NCBI RefSeq assembly: GCF_963675165.1
Contig: NC_087383.1
Span: 4,990,979 to 5,054,978 of the forward strand
DNA from: Halichondria panicea
Lineage: Eukaryota > Porifera > Demospongiae > Suberitida > Halichondriidae
Direction: 5' to 3'
DNA length: 64,000 bases
A model generated the notes under the pieces. That model was given only the letters and a program-made list of their open reading frames with translations, had not been told where the DNA came from and searched no databases. The translations under genes and the position numbers were made by a program. Positions 10,708 to 23,700 of this stretch are shown piece after piece (within the stretch, counting starts at the first letter, position 1; every line of letters starts with the position of its first letter).

Positions 10708-13081
10708 TCATTCTGAGCTAGAGACAAACTCCTCCATTCTTTTCTTGTCCATTCTAATCGTCAGCCACTCTCGCAAACACTTTCCCCCGATACGCTCGTA
10801 CAAATCTAAGGCTTTAGTATTCCAGTTAAGCACCTGCCACACCATTCTTTGACAGTCTCTAGTCTTGGCCACCTGCATGTGTGCAGGTTAACGAGAAGCT
10901 ATATATAGCTACTTGCAAAATTTCTTTATTACCTTGGCACATTCTCTCATCAAAGCTGTACCAAGACCAATATCTGATAGTGTTGGAGTGAATATCAATA
11001 ATTGTCAATAATTATTGTCTCACTTCTGTATTGCTGTCTTACGAATACATCCTCTAGATATAACACTCGTCCCTCCCAAGTAGAGTAGTTGAAGAAGTAG
11101 AGAGCATACCCGACGAGTCTCTCATTCTTCACCATCTTTGAGCTTCGCAAATCAGGTGGAGACGTACTTTCTGCATGGGAGATGAGCTATATGTAGTTAT
11201 TGAATTCACTATAACTCATGAGATGTCACTATTATGTAGTACATTCAACTTTCTTGCGACAATGTCGGGTTACATGTACCGTACCCTCGACTCGCAAAAA
11301 TATGCGCCCACCACCCGTTTCTGCAAGAAGTCTAGGCTTATTAGAGGACTGGACGTTTAACCGCGAATGGCGAGTTTTCATTCGAATATAGGCCCACAAA
11401 TCGAGGTTGACACTTTGCTCTCTGACAGTTCTTTATTAATAGTATGAACATTTCATTGACAACAACAATGTTATAAACTAATGCATGAGTATGCATGATT
11501 AAAAGCATGACAAGGAATGAACATGAAGAAGTGGACCCTGACTCTATTCGTTGCTTGTCGATGTCAGATGCAGAAACTTCCCAAAGGTCATACTCCTACA
11601 GAGCAGCTATATCAGGTACAAAAACCAAGGCAAGGTAACCTGCAAAATTAGCCTTGTGATAACTTTCTTGGATTTTGTGTTTTCCTTTCTCAGCATATAG
11701 GACTACTTGTTCCCTGCATATATATACATCTTCAAGGGCAAACAGATCCATGCAGAGAAAGTTATATGTCTGATCTTGGTCCCACATGCAAGGAGTATAG
11801 TCTACTCTTACTAGCTACTACCTAAAACTTCCTTTCTTCAATACAATTAATGGTGAACATGTGGCATAGACTGGAAACCACTCTCTTCGCTCTGGGGACT
11901 GGAAAGTTGCCGTGTTGAGAATTATCCAGAACAAACCACAAAATGTGTAATGCGTGGGTGATATTATTTCAGCTTCGATAACAAACTAGCTGCCAGTGAT
12001 GTACTTATACTCGAGGCCGATAATATTTTGCGCCAATAATAGTTAGCATGTGGGCGGTGGCTTGAGTATTAATTTTGTGACGTTTACATTATTGTGGCAG
12101 CGTGACATTCTTCACGCACTGGGACAACTCTCAACACGGCAGCTTGCCAGTCCCTTTCTCCCGAGAGAAGGGGAGTGGTTTCCAGTCTATATGTGGCATT
12201 CAGCTACTGCACATGCTCAACTCTTTATTCTGGGTGGGCTTATAATCGAGTGAAAATACCCTCGTGCAAGAACTTCGAAGGGGATGGGCATATATTCAAG
12301 ATGAGCTTATTTTCGCAGGGTACGGTATTATTATAGGTTGGATCAGGTTCAAGTTTCTACAAAGCTACCGTATAATCTGGTTAGTAAGCGCATGCGCCTA
12401 TAGTGAAAAGAGGCCTCTATGCGCCTATTATCCAGATGCGCTTATACAACCACACCCATGACGTTTCAATGAAGCAAATCTCCATTAGCTAGCTCGATCG
12501 TTTGTCTGCAAGAAATCTATGGCCATATCTGACAGCAGTAACACAACTACTGGTAGAAGAGACTTAACATCTATAAAGAAGTGTGTATAGACCAGTTATT
12601 GGGCAGAGAACTGTGCAGAAAACCATACGCCTTCTATCAAGGCTCTTGGTCTGCTAACCAGTATGCGCTTATTAACCAAATTATACGGTATTATAATTGT
12701 GCTCATACATAATAATACTTAGCATGCATGTACCTTGTGGAACAGAATTTAACTCCGCCACCAGTAAATGGAAAAACTTCTCATCCCCAAACCCATCTCG
12801 TAAAAGTTCTGGGGAAAGAAACGTTGTGATTATCGCCACGCAAAAGTTTTCATTTTAATATTGCCTCAGTATTAAACCTCACCTTTCTCCCCAATCTTCA
12901 AGGCACAGGGTTCATTTTCATACTCAGCCAAGAGCTATTTAGAATGAAAGGGTCTATCTTATAATTATTAAATGATATTGCTTTAGGTAGCTCCCACCTG
13001 AATCATCCACAAGACACTGGGAATGTCTTCTGCTCTTGCTGGTCTGATGGTAACTGTATCTCTCCACAAATTTGAAGCCAT
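10708..13081 (-). CDS. Diamine/thialysine N-acetyltransferase-like (SAT family)
   Basis: A 187-residue GNAT acetyltransferase in six exons (minus: 13081-12998, 12934-12883, 12808-12734, 11170-11024, 10973-10933, 10872-10708), all phase-consistent; vertebrate SAT1 is 171 residues. Conserved SAT landmarks are LLRDGFGDEKFFH, RLVGYALYFFNYSTWEGR, LYLEDVFV, the acetyl-CoA loop YRNIGLGTALM, and the C-terminal LNWNTKALDLYERIG. The family acetylates polyamines or thialysine with acetyl-CoA in the cytosol; which substrate is used here cannot be told. The extra N-terminal residues are MASNLWRDT. The third intron (11171-12733) holds family E and other repeats. Convergent with the oxygenase gene. Confidence 0.9.
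12366..12690. mobile_element. MITE family E
   Basis: A 325-bp element in the large SAT-gene intron. Left end TACCGTATAATCTGGTTAGT, right end reverse-complements to TACCGTATAATTTGGTTAAT; both continue into aagcgcat. Inside there are further gcgcctat repeats. No coding frame. Confidence 0.75.
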
Positions 13082-14732
13082 ACTCTTACCTTTTGTCCTG
13101 TGAAGTTAGACTCATAGAGTTCATTTCAAGTCCCTGACTTCGAGGTTAAGCCCACCAAAGACCATCATGAGCGGCTTGTTCTCGAGACTAGTATCTCTGC
13201 TGAAAATATTATTGGTGAACATTAAATTTGATCCCCCCCCCCCCTGCAAAATAAACTGCAACAGACACTTATTACAGACACTAAAAATTAGGCTAGAAGT
13301 AGTCTTCAAGAGAAGTTTGCCAATTTATAGATGACCTTAATTAGCTAAGGTCAAGTGGTTCCAGCGCCTCCCAAAGTAAACATTTCGAGGGTAATTTAAA
13401 TGACCACACCCCTACAGTAAAGAGGCTTCAATACTGGATGTAAACTAATTTTCGTATTTCTGGGTCAACCTCAAAATAACCCCAGCTAATACAGTACTTC
13501 ACCCCCAAAAATTATTTCACAGGTAGATTTGTCTGCGATTTTTTATTTCACTCATTTTGACGTTGAATCTATTGCGGTACAGTTTTAATTTTCGTATGAT
13601 ATGCTCTTCATATCGCTATACGGTTATCCATAGCAATTTTAATTACTTGCAAGTGGTTTTGATTTAGCGAGTGCACATTTTTGCGATTAAATAATTATTG
13701 TAATTTGCAGAAATTAATACCTGCAAAATATTCTCACCACCATCGCACTTCGTGTTAGCAAGTAGCGCAGATCCCACCTAACTATGATGACCAGAGGAGG
13801 TCCGACACGAGTCACACGAGTACCTCGATTAGGCTAAAATTGAAGATATTGACAATGACGTCGACTCTAACAAACCTAGCGTTTAAGCTTTATGACTGAA
13901 ACTTTCCTAAACTAGATATAATTTTTATGTGCGCATGGCCCAGGACCAACGCCACTTATAAGACGAAGTAGAGTGGCCATGGACTAGTAGTGGGATAGAG
14001 AAGCCGAGGAGAGTCAACCTGAGCGGCTGCTCTAAACCACAATAGCAGACCCATCAACTACAAAGTACGTCACGCATGATTTTTATTCTATTTTACTATC
14101 ATGAGGGCGAAATTATTTTATTACCATGAGGGCGCAATGCACACGGTAGCGGTGGTGGGTGACCGTCTCATCTTCAATCGTAGGTGGGAGGGGCCACGGA
14201 TGGACCTGTGCCAGCGGCTTCACGAAAGAGAAATTTGTTAGGTGCAACCGTCACATGGTTTACTTTTTTACAGCAACAATGCAACCATTTACCATGATGC
14301 AGTGGGAATAATTGCGAGGCGGACGTGATGCATGTGGTAGCGGTGACAAGTGACTTTAATTCTTGCTATATACTGGGAGGATCGCTGTTGTGCTAGGAAT
14401 CTCCAGATTCAAAGATGCCAGCGAACATGAGATTATAAAGCGTACATATAATTATAATTATATGCACATAACTATAGACTACCTGGTATTTATAAAAGGC
14501 GGAAATTACAGAATGTGAGAAATATAATTATCAATCTGGTCATAGATCTATATAGCTACATTTAGTTATTATTGTGGACTGATATGACTAAGATTATGTA
14601 GTGTTGTACAGGTATTCCATACATGGTATAATTGTAAACAATATACAGATCTGTAGATCATGCACATTGTGCAGTTATGACAGGCTAGCCCTACAGTCAG
14701 TCAGTTTGCACATGCAGAGTATAATAGCAACT
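13082..14732. other. Intergenic, 1.65 kb, repeat-bearing
   Basis: Lies between the start of the SAT-like gene (minus) and the start of the FN3 receptor (plus), so it must hold both promoters. I see a C9 run near 13232, degenerate family-C-like text (ttttcgta, gcgctatacgg) at about 13500-13640, and one copy of the motif CAGAGGAGGTCCGACA at ~13792 that forms the ends of the small element at 59118. No coding region is supported. Confidence 0.4.
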
Positions 14733-17700
14733 ATGAGATTGAAGCTCCTCTTTGCAGCTATACTGGTGTGTGTACTGCCTTATGTTGCTTGCCAGACAGG
14801 GTGAGTTTATAAGAAATATTAAATATTGTATACTGAGTATCTACAAGTTACGTTTATATTCTATATACAGAGTGTGCTATGGACGGACCTCTACCCGGAG
14901 GCGCTCTGTCACCTACAGTCAGGGGCACTATAGTACACAGTATAACTGTGGGTGGTGGGGTTGGGGTAGATGTCAAAGGTATGGACTATAACTGTGTTGA
15001 TGTACTGGCACTATATCTAATATGTTTTTTCAGGGCGCATACTAGACGAAATAGCCGAGAGACTTACTATACTGTGTATATGAGTCAAAGAAAGTGCTGT
15101 TCTGGTTACAGAGATGTTCGGGGGCGGTGCATGCGTAAGTTCATACCGTATAGAAGATTCTCTGTGCCAAATCCTAGAAATGTTCATAACCAACAAATTT
15201 TTTAATTATACTAACTGAATAGGACTCGTTTGATTACCATTAATTACACTTCATGTAGCTGTGTGCAGCTCTGGCTGCTACAATGGTGGCACCTGTATTT
15301 CTCCATATACCTGCTCGTGTGCTCGAGGTTGGATAGGAAGGAGTTGCTCACAAGGTATGTAAACACCATAATTATATCGTAGCTAATAATTTTTGAGGGC
15401 CAATATTTTTGTGGATTTCGTGGATTTCACCGTGTTCAATAAAAAACAAAACAGCTATCCTATGCAAAATTCATAAAAATAACCCTCCTACTATACGTAT
15501 GTTGTGGAGTTCCTTCATATACCCACCACACTGTTATAACGGTGCCTGATACTAAAAGATGGCTTGTGAATATTATTTTGTGAACACAATCGTTGCCATT
15601 ATCAGGTGCTGAGAACAGCACTGCCTGTAGTAATTAAGTTCCTTAAGTGGAACAATACTGCTTGTTAAAACTAATTTACCGGAATTCATTTCACAATGTA
15701 CCTGAAAGCCTTACTAGTGGAAAGGCAGCCAGTAAGTTCTTTAAGTGAACAATACTGTTTAATTGTTCACTCTAATTAATGAGTAAACTAATTTACCGGA
15801 ATTCATTTCACAATGTACCTTACTAGTGGAAAGACAGCCACATATCTGTGCATTAACACATGACATTCTAGCTTGATTTAAAGGCCTGAAGTTAAGGCTA
15901 TAGGCGCATGCCCCCCATGACATTTTTAGACAATCTCAGATCAGTGTATAAGAGCCTAAGGGTGAACACAGAGCTCCCTCCTAAAAGAAGCCCTGATATG
16001 TGTGATAAGAACCGGGTCCAACAGTCAGTAGCCAAGAAACCCAGTATTTTTGATAAAATATTGTTTCTGCATGAGCTTAATTGAATTTGTTTAACGATCG
16101 AATGTATGTTTTATTGTTTGGGAAGTAGCTGTGAACGAACTATAATTATAAGCCTATAATAATTATTGTTCCACAGAATGTAAGTTACAGTTGACATTGT
16201 AATAATTACAGACACCTCACTGATACAATGCTGTACGTATACAGATATCAATGAGTGTACAAATGGACAGAACAACTGTGGAACTATACAATACTCAATA
16301 TGCCAAAATACCAATGGAGGATATCGATGCAACTGCCTCTTTGGGACCTCCAGTGCTCGCCCATGTACAGGTTCGCCCAATTAATTGGCATGTAAATTTT
16401 ATCTACAGTGAATGTACAGTTCCACCAAACCCTTTATCACCCCGGAATTTCCGAGTGTCATCCTTAAGCAGTACATCGGCTACAGTGAATTGGCAAGCTC
16501 CAGTTATGCAAACAAATAACGGAATATCTGGGTACAAGCTGGTTTTGAGAGAGCAAAAGTTTGGACAACGAGATGTGACTAAAAATGTTGCTGCAAACCG
16601 TCTATCGTATGCATTCTCTGGACTAGAAGAATTCAATACCTATGAAGTACAAATCAAGTCAGTGAGTGTTTTTACCTTCGAGTCATCTCTCGTATCTATC
16701 TCATTGACAACAATGGAAGCAGGTGTGTGCATACAATCGTATTGTATAAATGAGTATTTGGCATTGTGTCAATACTATACACATTATTTTAGATGGTCTC
16801 ATGTCAGTATATTATTATACACGTACACAGCACCAGCATCACCTCCTGGCTCACTGTCTGGCAGCAGTCATGGTTCGAATGCACTCTCCCTTTCTTGGAG
16901 GTCTGTGTCCCCTATAGATATAAATGGCCGACTGAATTGCTATGAGATTGACATAATGGAGGTGGAGACTGGGCGACAGTTTCAAACTACTTCATCCTCC
17001 ACTGGCAAAACGATAGTCTCTCTTCATCCCTACTATGTTTACAAGTGTAGAGTGGCCGCGGTAACCATTGCAAGAGGGCCATACACTCAGTACATCAACA
17101 TTAGAACTGATGAGAGTGGTGAGTTACTAAGAAATTGTATACTGAATAGCGCGAAACTTTTGGGGGTTTAATTTTCACTGTTTTCGAGGGTTAGCAATTC
17201 TACGAAAAATTTTCACCGAGCACAGCTAGTGGCAGATACAATGTCATTGACAAGTCGCGATTTATTCATTTCTACATAAATTAAGTTCCTCAAAAATTTC
17301 GCGCTATACCGTAATTTACTTCCACAAACCTTCAAATTTGCAGTTTATACCAGATAGATTTATGTATACTATTTACAATTATTTTGGGTTCAAAAATTGC
17401 ATGGATATCATGCATATAGAGTCCCAGCGATGCACTTAGTTCCTATTCCTAAATGTATAGCACCAAGTGCGCCCCCGGGGAATATTCAAGCCACCGCTAC
17501 TACTACATCTATAACAGTCACATGGGTTCCACCTGACTCTACCTATCGCAATGGTATTATTCGTCGATATAAACTTAATCTCATTGAGAACGAAACAATG
17601 ACCCACTACGAGAAAGAGTACACTGGAACAAGAGCTGTTATTGTAGGGAAACATCCATTTTACACATACCACTTCAATATCTCAGCTGTAACAGTTGCTG

Positions 17701-20700
17701 CTGGACCATACAGTATGCCAAATGTTATCAGACTCCAAGAAACAGGTAATAATAATAATTACAGTAATAATAAGTACAGCAACTTAAATTAAGCAGCGAT
17801 CTGTTAACGGTAACGTAGAATTTGTAACATACCGTAATACCTTGATTTAAAGCGACACTTTTTACGAAACCAGAGGTCGCTTCTTTTGGAGGTTGAAAAA
17901 TTATATTGAAGTCCTGGTGTCGCATATTTATAGGGTAGCATCTAATTATAGAGGTAACTAGCTCTACAGAGTCTACTTGTCTCGATTTCAGGCCGCTTAT
18001 AAACACTGATTTTCCAGTGGGCTACAATCGAGGCTGGGGAGTAGCTACATTTACGAATGCGACATTATAAAAAATAATTGTCAACGCAGCTGTCGCTATT
18101 TTTAGAGGTCAGAAAATTGCTGAAGCTCCAGGGTGTCGCATAATTATAAATCGAGGTATTACGTTACACCTCATAAATGATTGCTATGTTTACATTAGTA
18201 GGTAATTAACAGTTTAACAGTATAATATAGTTATCGACTCTCGACTTATACAGCTCCAACAGCTGCACCTCAGTTTGTCAGTGGTATTGCAGTTAATCCG
18301 ACAACAATCTCTCTCGAATGGTCTCCTCCCCCAAAACAACACTGGAATGGTATTATTCGAAGGTACAAAGTCAGTGTTTTGGAGAGAGAGTCTGGCTCAA
18401 TACTCGAAGACTCCACAACTCGACTCACAACAACTATACAATCACTCCATCCAGATTATAGCTACGTATGTAAAGTTGCTGCAATTACTGTTGCTGAGGG
18501 CGTTTATTCCAGAACAGTAATAGTTTCAACTCCTATCTCAAGTAAGAAAACATCTATATGCATGAAAGGTCTTATCATGTAACGTTTCAGCCCCCAGTGC
18601 ACCACCAAGGAACATTGATTTGACACCACAAGGTCCTCGTACCTTGCTCATAAGTTGGGACCCACCACTGCTTGAGAATAGAAATGGTCCAATCATCGGA
18701 TTCACAGTGAACATTACAGATAGTATTGGACACATTCAAGTGCACACAACCAATACAACTTTACAGCAAAGATCGCTTTACCCATATACAACCTATAGGG
18801 TATTCATAGCTGCTATAACTGAAGTAGGAGCAGGTCCATACAGTGTTGCAAGGGAAATTGAAATGCCTGAAGATGGTAAGCGATGTTGAATGTGTGGTTG
18901 TGCATATTCTAATTTATTTGGCCTTTTGCGTGCAGTACCGTCTGAGCCTGTTCATCCAAGTGCAACTACTGTCATCGGAAATCCATATCAGTTGGCAATT
19001 ACTTGGCAACCACCTCTTGAGCCCAATGGAATTTTGACCGTCTACAATATATACTGTCTGCCAACTCTTGGTTATGACATGAAAGTCATTACTGTTGGAG
19101 CAAGGATCAATCATTCCAGCCTGTTTCCTGGCCTCAGACCATACACTGTGTACAACTGTTTCGTTTCGTGCAATACTTCAGCAGGAGAAAGTAACGTTAG
19201 TCAATCTGTTTCTGCCAGGACTGACGAGTCAAGTAAGTTGGAACGTACCTATTTGTATTTTATATGATTGTACTTAAATGCAGCTCCAGAAGATGCACCC
19301 AATCAACTTGCAGCTTTTTCCAACATATCCGATACCATTTCTCTAAGCTGGAAGGAACCAACCATTCCAAATGGGCCAATTATTTCATACACTGTGACTC
19401 ACAATGAGACAGACACGAACGTAACACAAGTGGTTGTTGACTCTACTCAGCTTGAAATAACAGGATTAATACCATTCACTTTCTATACAGTTATTATATA
19501 CGCTTCAACAAGAATTGGTGATGGGCCTTCTGCGTCAACAACAATACAATCTGCTGAGTCGAGTAAGTTTATTGATAATTATTTCAGTGCATGTATAAAC
19601 TAATATTTACCTTCATAATTATAATAGATCCTGGCGCTCCACCTCAAAACATTGCTGTTTCTGTCGTTAGCTCCACTAACACTGTAGTGTCTTGGCTTCC
19701 TCCAGACCCGGAAAATAGAAATGGAATCATAACACATTATAGGATTGTGCTTACAGACGAGGACTTTAATGTCAGTGGGGCTATCATTACAGTTACCGGC
19801 ACAAAGTATACCTTCAAAACCCTTGAAGAGTTTGTTAGATATTCCTTTACGATTACTGCTGCTACTAGTGCTGGATTGGGTCCATTTTCGGAACGTCTTA
19901 ATTTTACAACGTTTGAAGCTAGTAAGAACACAATCACTAACCTGAACCATTACATATAACTATACCTAAATTTTTGCAGTCCCTTCCGCACCTCCCCAGT
20001 CTGTCCACGGTGTTTTTCACTCCTCAACAGTAATACAGTTTTCTTGGTCACCTCCACCTCCTCTGGATGTAAATGGCGTAATCAAGTATTATGTAGCTGA
20101 AGTGACAGAAAGGTACACAGGAAAATCATGGACTTTCTTTGCTGTGGACTCTCTGGTATACATTGGCTCTCTCCACCCTTACTATCTATATGACTGTGCT
20201 GTTGCTGCCCATACAATCGGAAGTGGTCCTTACTCGGACACTTTGACAATACAGACTGATGAGGAGGGTAGGTTAACAATAAAAACACACACACTAAAAT
20301 GAGATTAATCATCGTTAACTTATGCAGCCCCAAGTGTTTCTCCTACTATTTTGACCGCATCAGTTACATCTCATTCAATTAGATTATCAGTATCTCCACC
20401 TTCATTCGAGAGCACCAATGGTTTGCTAAGATACTATTCAATGAGTGTAGTTGAAACTAAAACTGGTGAAGAGTATGTTGTAGTTTCGGCAAACACGACG
20501 ATTACTATGATCAGTGGACTACATCCAGATTACACCTACATCTGTTCAGTTGCTGCGTACACAATTGGACTTGGGCCTTACAGCGACACAATAACAGTGA
20601 CCCTTGAAGAAGCAAGTAAGTACCTTATAGGGGGTATAAACTTTTGCGGAAAGACAGTTAATTTTTGCGGAATAGCAGCCTTTTTGCAGCATGCATACAT

Positions 20701-23700
20701 GCGATATTAAATCCGTAGGTATAAATCTTCGCGGTACATGCTTAATATAAGCGAAAACCGCGAACATTATTCAATATCTGCATAATTATGTACGACTGAT
20801 ATTGAATGTACTCATTCTGTTAATATAATTGTATCTAGAGCCAACAGGACCACCATTGAACATATCTGGATACTCAACTGGATCAGAAAGTATACACGTA
20901 ATGTGGGGTCCACCATTATCTGAGTTACAAAATGGAGCAATACGATATTACATTGTGTCTGTCACTGAATTGAAAACAGGAGCTTTGAGGAATCACACAA
21001 CCTCCACTGCAGAGATTAACATAGCCTCTCTCCATCCATACTACAGCTATGCAATCAATGTAGCTGCTGCGACCATTGGCCCTGGGCCATTCTCCACTGA
21101 AATCACAATTCAAACGGAGGAAGATGGTGAGTTTAATCAGTAGATCATAACTATTGGGTCTAAAATCGTATATTTATCTGTATAGTTCCGACAGCACCAG
21201 CTGGGAACGTCACAGTAGTTGCAGTATCTTATAAATCAGTCGAGTTGTCGTGGGACCCTCCGCCTCTTGAACATCAGAATGGAGTAATTATGGGATATAA
21301 TGCCACAATCGAAGAAACAAAATCAGGGAAAATATTCACAATTATTGTGCACAGTCCAAACGTGATAGTGGAAAGCTTGAAAGCACACACTACTTATGAA
21401 GTCACTGTGACATCTTACACTCTGGTTGGCGCTGGTCCAAGAAGCAGAGGACTTATTGTCACAACTGATCAGACAGGTATAACAGCTTGCAGAATTTATT
21501 ATAATCGTAATCTTGTAGATCTACAATTGTAGCAGCACAAATTTGCATTTCAGTTGCTTTATCGCCATAGTGCCAATTGCAACTCATGGCGAGGCTAACA
21601 TTACGGTAATGTGCAGTCTATAGGACTTCAACTAGATCGTCCATTGATTACCACAGACCCATACATGCGTGTTGTGCAATTCAAAATGCTATCTAATAAT
21701 CTAATAATTATTATTTGCAGCACCATCATCAGCTCCAGTGAATATGACAATTTCAGATATCAAATCTACAGAATTTCTGCTCACTTGGACTGCACCACCG
21801 TATGAATCACACAATGGCATAATTACTGAATATGTAGTCAACATCACAGAAGTGGAAACTGGTGACATGTACAAACTTGTCTCACAGACAGCGTCCATCA
21901 TAGTTCAATCACTCCATGCATTTTACTCTTACGAGTGCACTGTGTCTGCAGTAACTGTTGCGGAGGGGCCATATACAGAGGCGGTCACTGCCAGAACGCT
22001 GGAAGATGGTATGTGTGATACTCTGTTTATAGCTTCACATAATTATTGATTTGCAATAGTTGTATTTGCAACATATACGTTTTTTGTATAGCTCCAGATG
22101 GATATCCAAAAAATGTGTCAGTTGGAAACATCAGTTCTGAGTCAGTTATTCTCACTTGGGATCCTCCTCAATATTCAGAGAGGAATGGAGTGATAAACCG
22201 TTACGATATTAACTTGACTGATGCTGAACTGGAAACAATAGCTCAGATTGTTACTACTTCTGCTTACATTGAGATTTCTAGTCTAAGTCCCTTTACAACC
22301 TACTTTACTTTTGTGTCTGCTTCAACTAGTGCTGGAATGGGTCCATTTGGAACTTCTTTGTCATTTACAACACTAGAAGATGGTGAGCTGTGTGTACAAT
22401 GTGTGTGGTGTGTATATGATAATACTATGATGTTGACAATACACGCGCAGCACCAGCATCAGCTCCAACACTCCTCTCCAGTAATGCGAGTGATTCAAAA
22501 ACCATTTATCTTTCTTGGAGTCCTCCAAAACCAACCTACCACAATGGAATTATAAGGGAATATCATACTGAGATCCTTGAAGTTGAGACAGGCATGATAT
22601 TCTACCACATCACTTCATCTACCTATATAAGAATATCCTCACTTCACGCTGACTACACATATGAATGGTCTGTAGCAGCAGTGACGGTTGCTGCAGGCCC
22701 TAAAAGTTACACAGTGAGTGTAAAAACTCCTGAAGATGGTAAGTGGCTAAGTGTACAATAGAAGAAAAACACGGGCCTGACCATTGGTGTAAAAGGAATT
22801 GTTGGCGAGATGTTTAAAACTGTTGTTGTTCTTTCCTGTAGTTCCGACTGGGTACCCACAAAACATTGAAGTAACTAATGTTACTACGACCATGATAGAT
22901 CTACAATGGAACCCACCACTCACTCATGAGCAGAATGGGGTAATCACTGGGTACAAAATTAAGGTTCAGAAAATTGAGACCAATTCAAACTGGACTACTC
23001 TCACCACTGAATCGAGGACGGTATCTATCACCCAATTAGAAGCTCACACTGTGTATATGATAGTAATCGCAGCAACAACACTACCAGGAGGAGGCCCATA
23101 CAGCCCTATACTGACTGCCCTAACACAAGAAGATGGTGAGGGGATATCATATTAAATTTTGATTTAGTGGTTAAACCAGTAAGTTTCAATATGGAAAAAA
23201 AATCTCTGTCTTACAGAATTCGTGGCATTGTTCATTACGAACACATCACCACAATTATCACCTTAATTTTTCAGCTCCTGACAGCCACCCAACTAATCTA
23301 ACTGGATACTCAATCAACTCCACCTATATTTTCTTGGACTGGGATCAACCACCAGAGGAGAAATTAAATGGAATTTTGAGGCAATACAAGATTAACATCA
23401 CAGAGGATATCACTGGGAAAAGATTACAATTCATAACGGGACCATACCCCACGGAAATAACTGTTGGTCCTCTTCACCCTGATTACACATACCACTGCAC
23501 AGTAGTAGCATACACTGTAGGAGAAGGTCCACATACCAGCATTCTACCAATACGCACTAAAGAGGATGGTGAGTCCGGTATTGTCATAACGCTCACGCAC
23601 CATTCTTTAAAATTTGGTTTTGGTATTTTTATTATATTTAAATAAAGAATTCTTATAATTTTAGTCATATACTGTTCCTTTGTTCCCAAGGTTCCTTATA

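Noticed and set aside
11270-12260. Possible inverted element (tactcgag / ataatcgagtg words) in the SAT intron
   Set aside because: The arms are too short and diverged to define an element with confidence.
19600-19950. Minus-strand frame within the FN3 array
   Set aside because: Antisense shadow of FN3 domain 8; the plus strand has clear domain and splice evidence.
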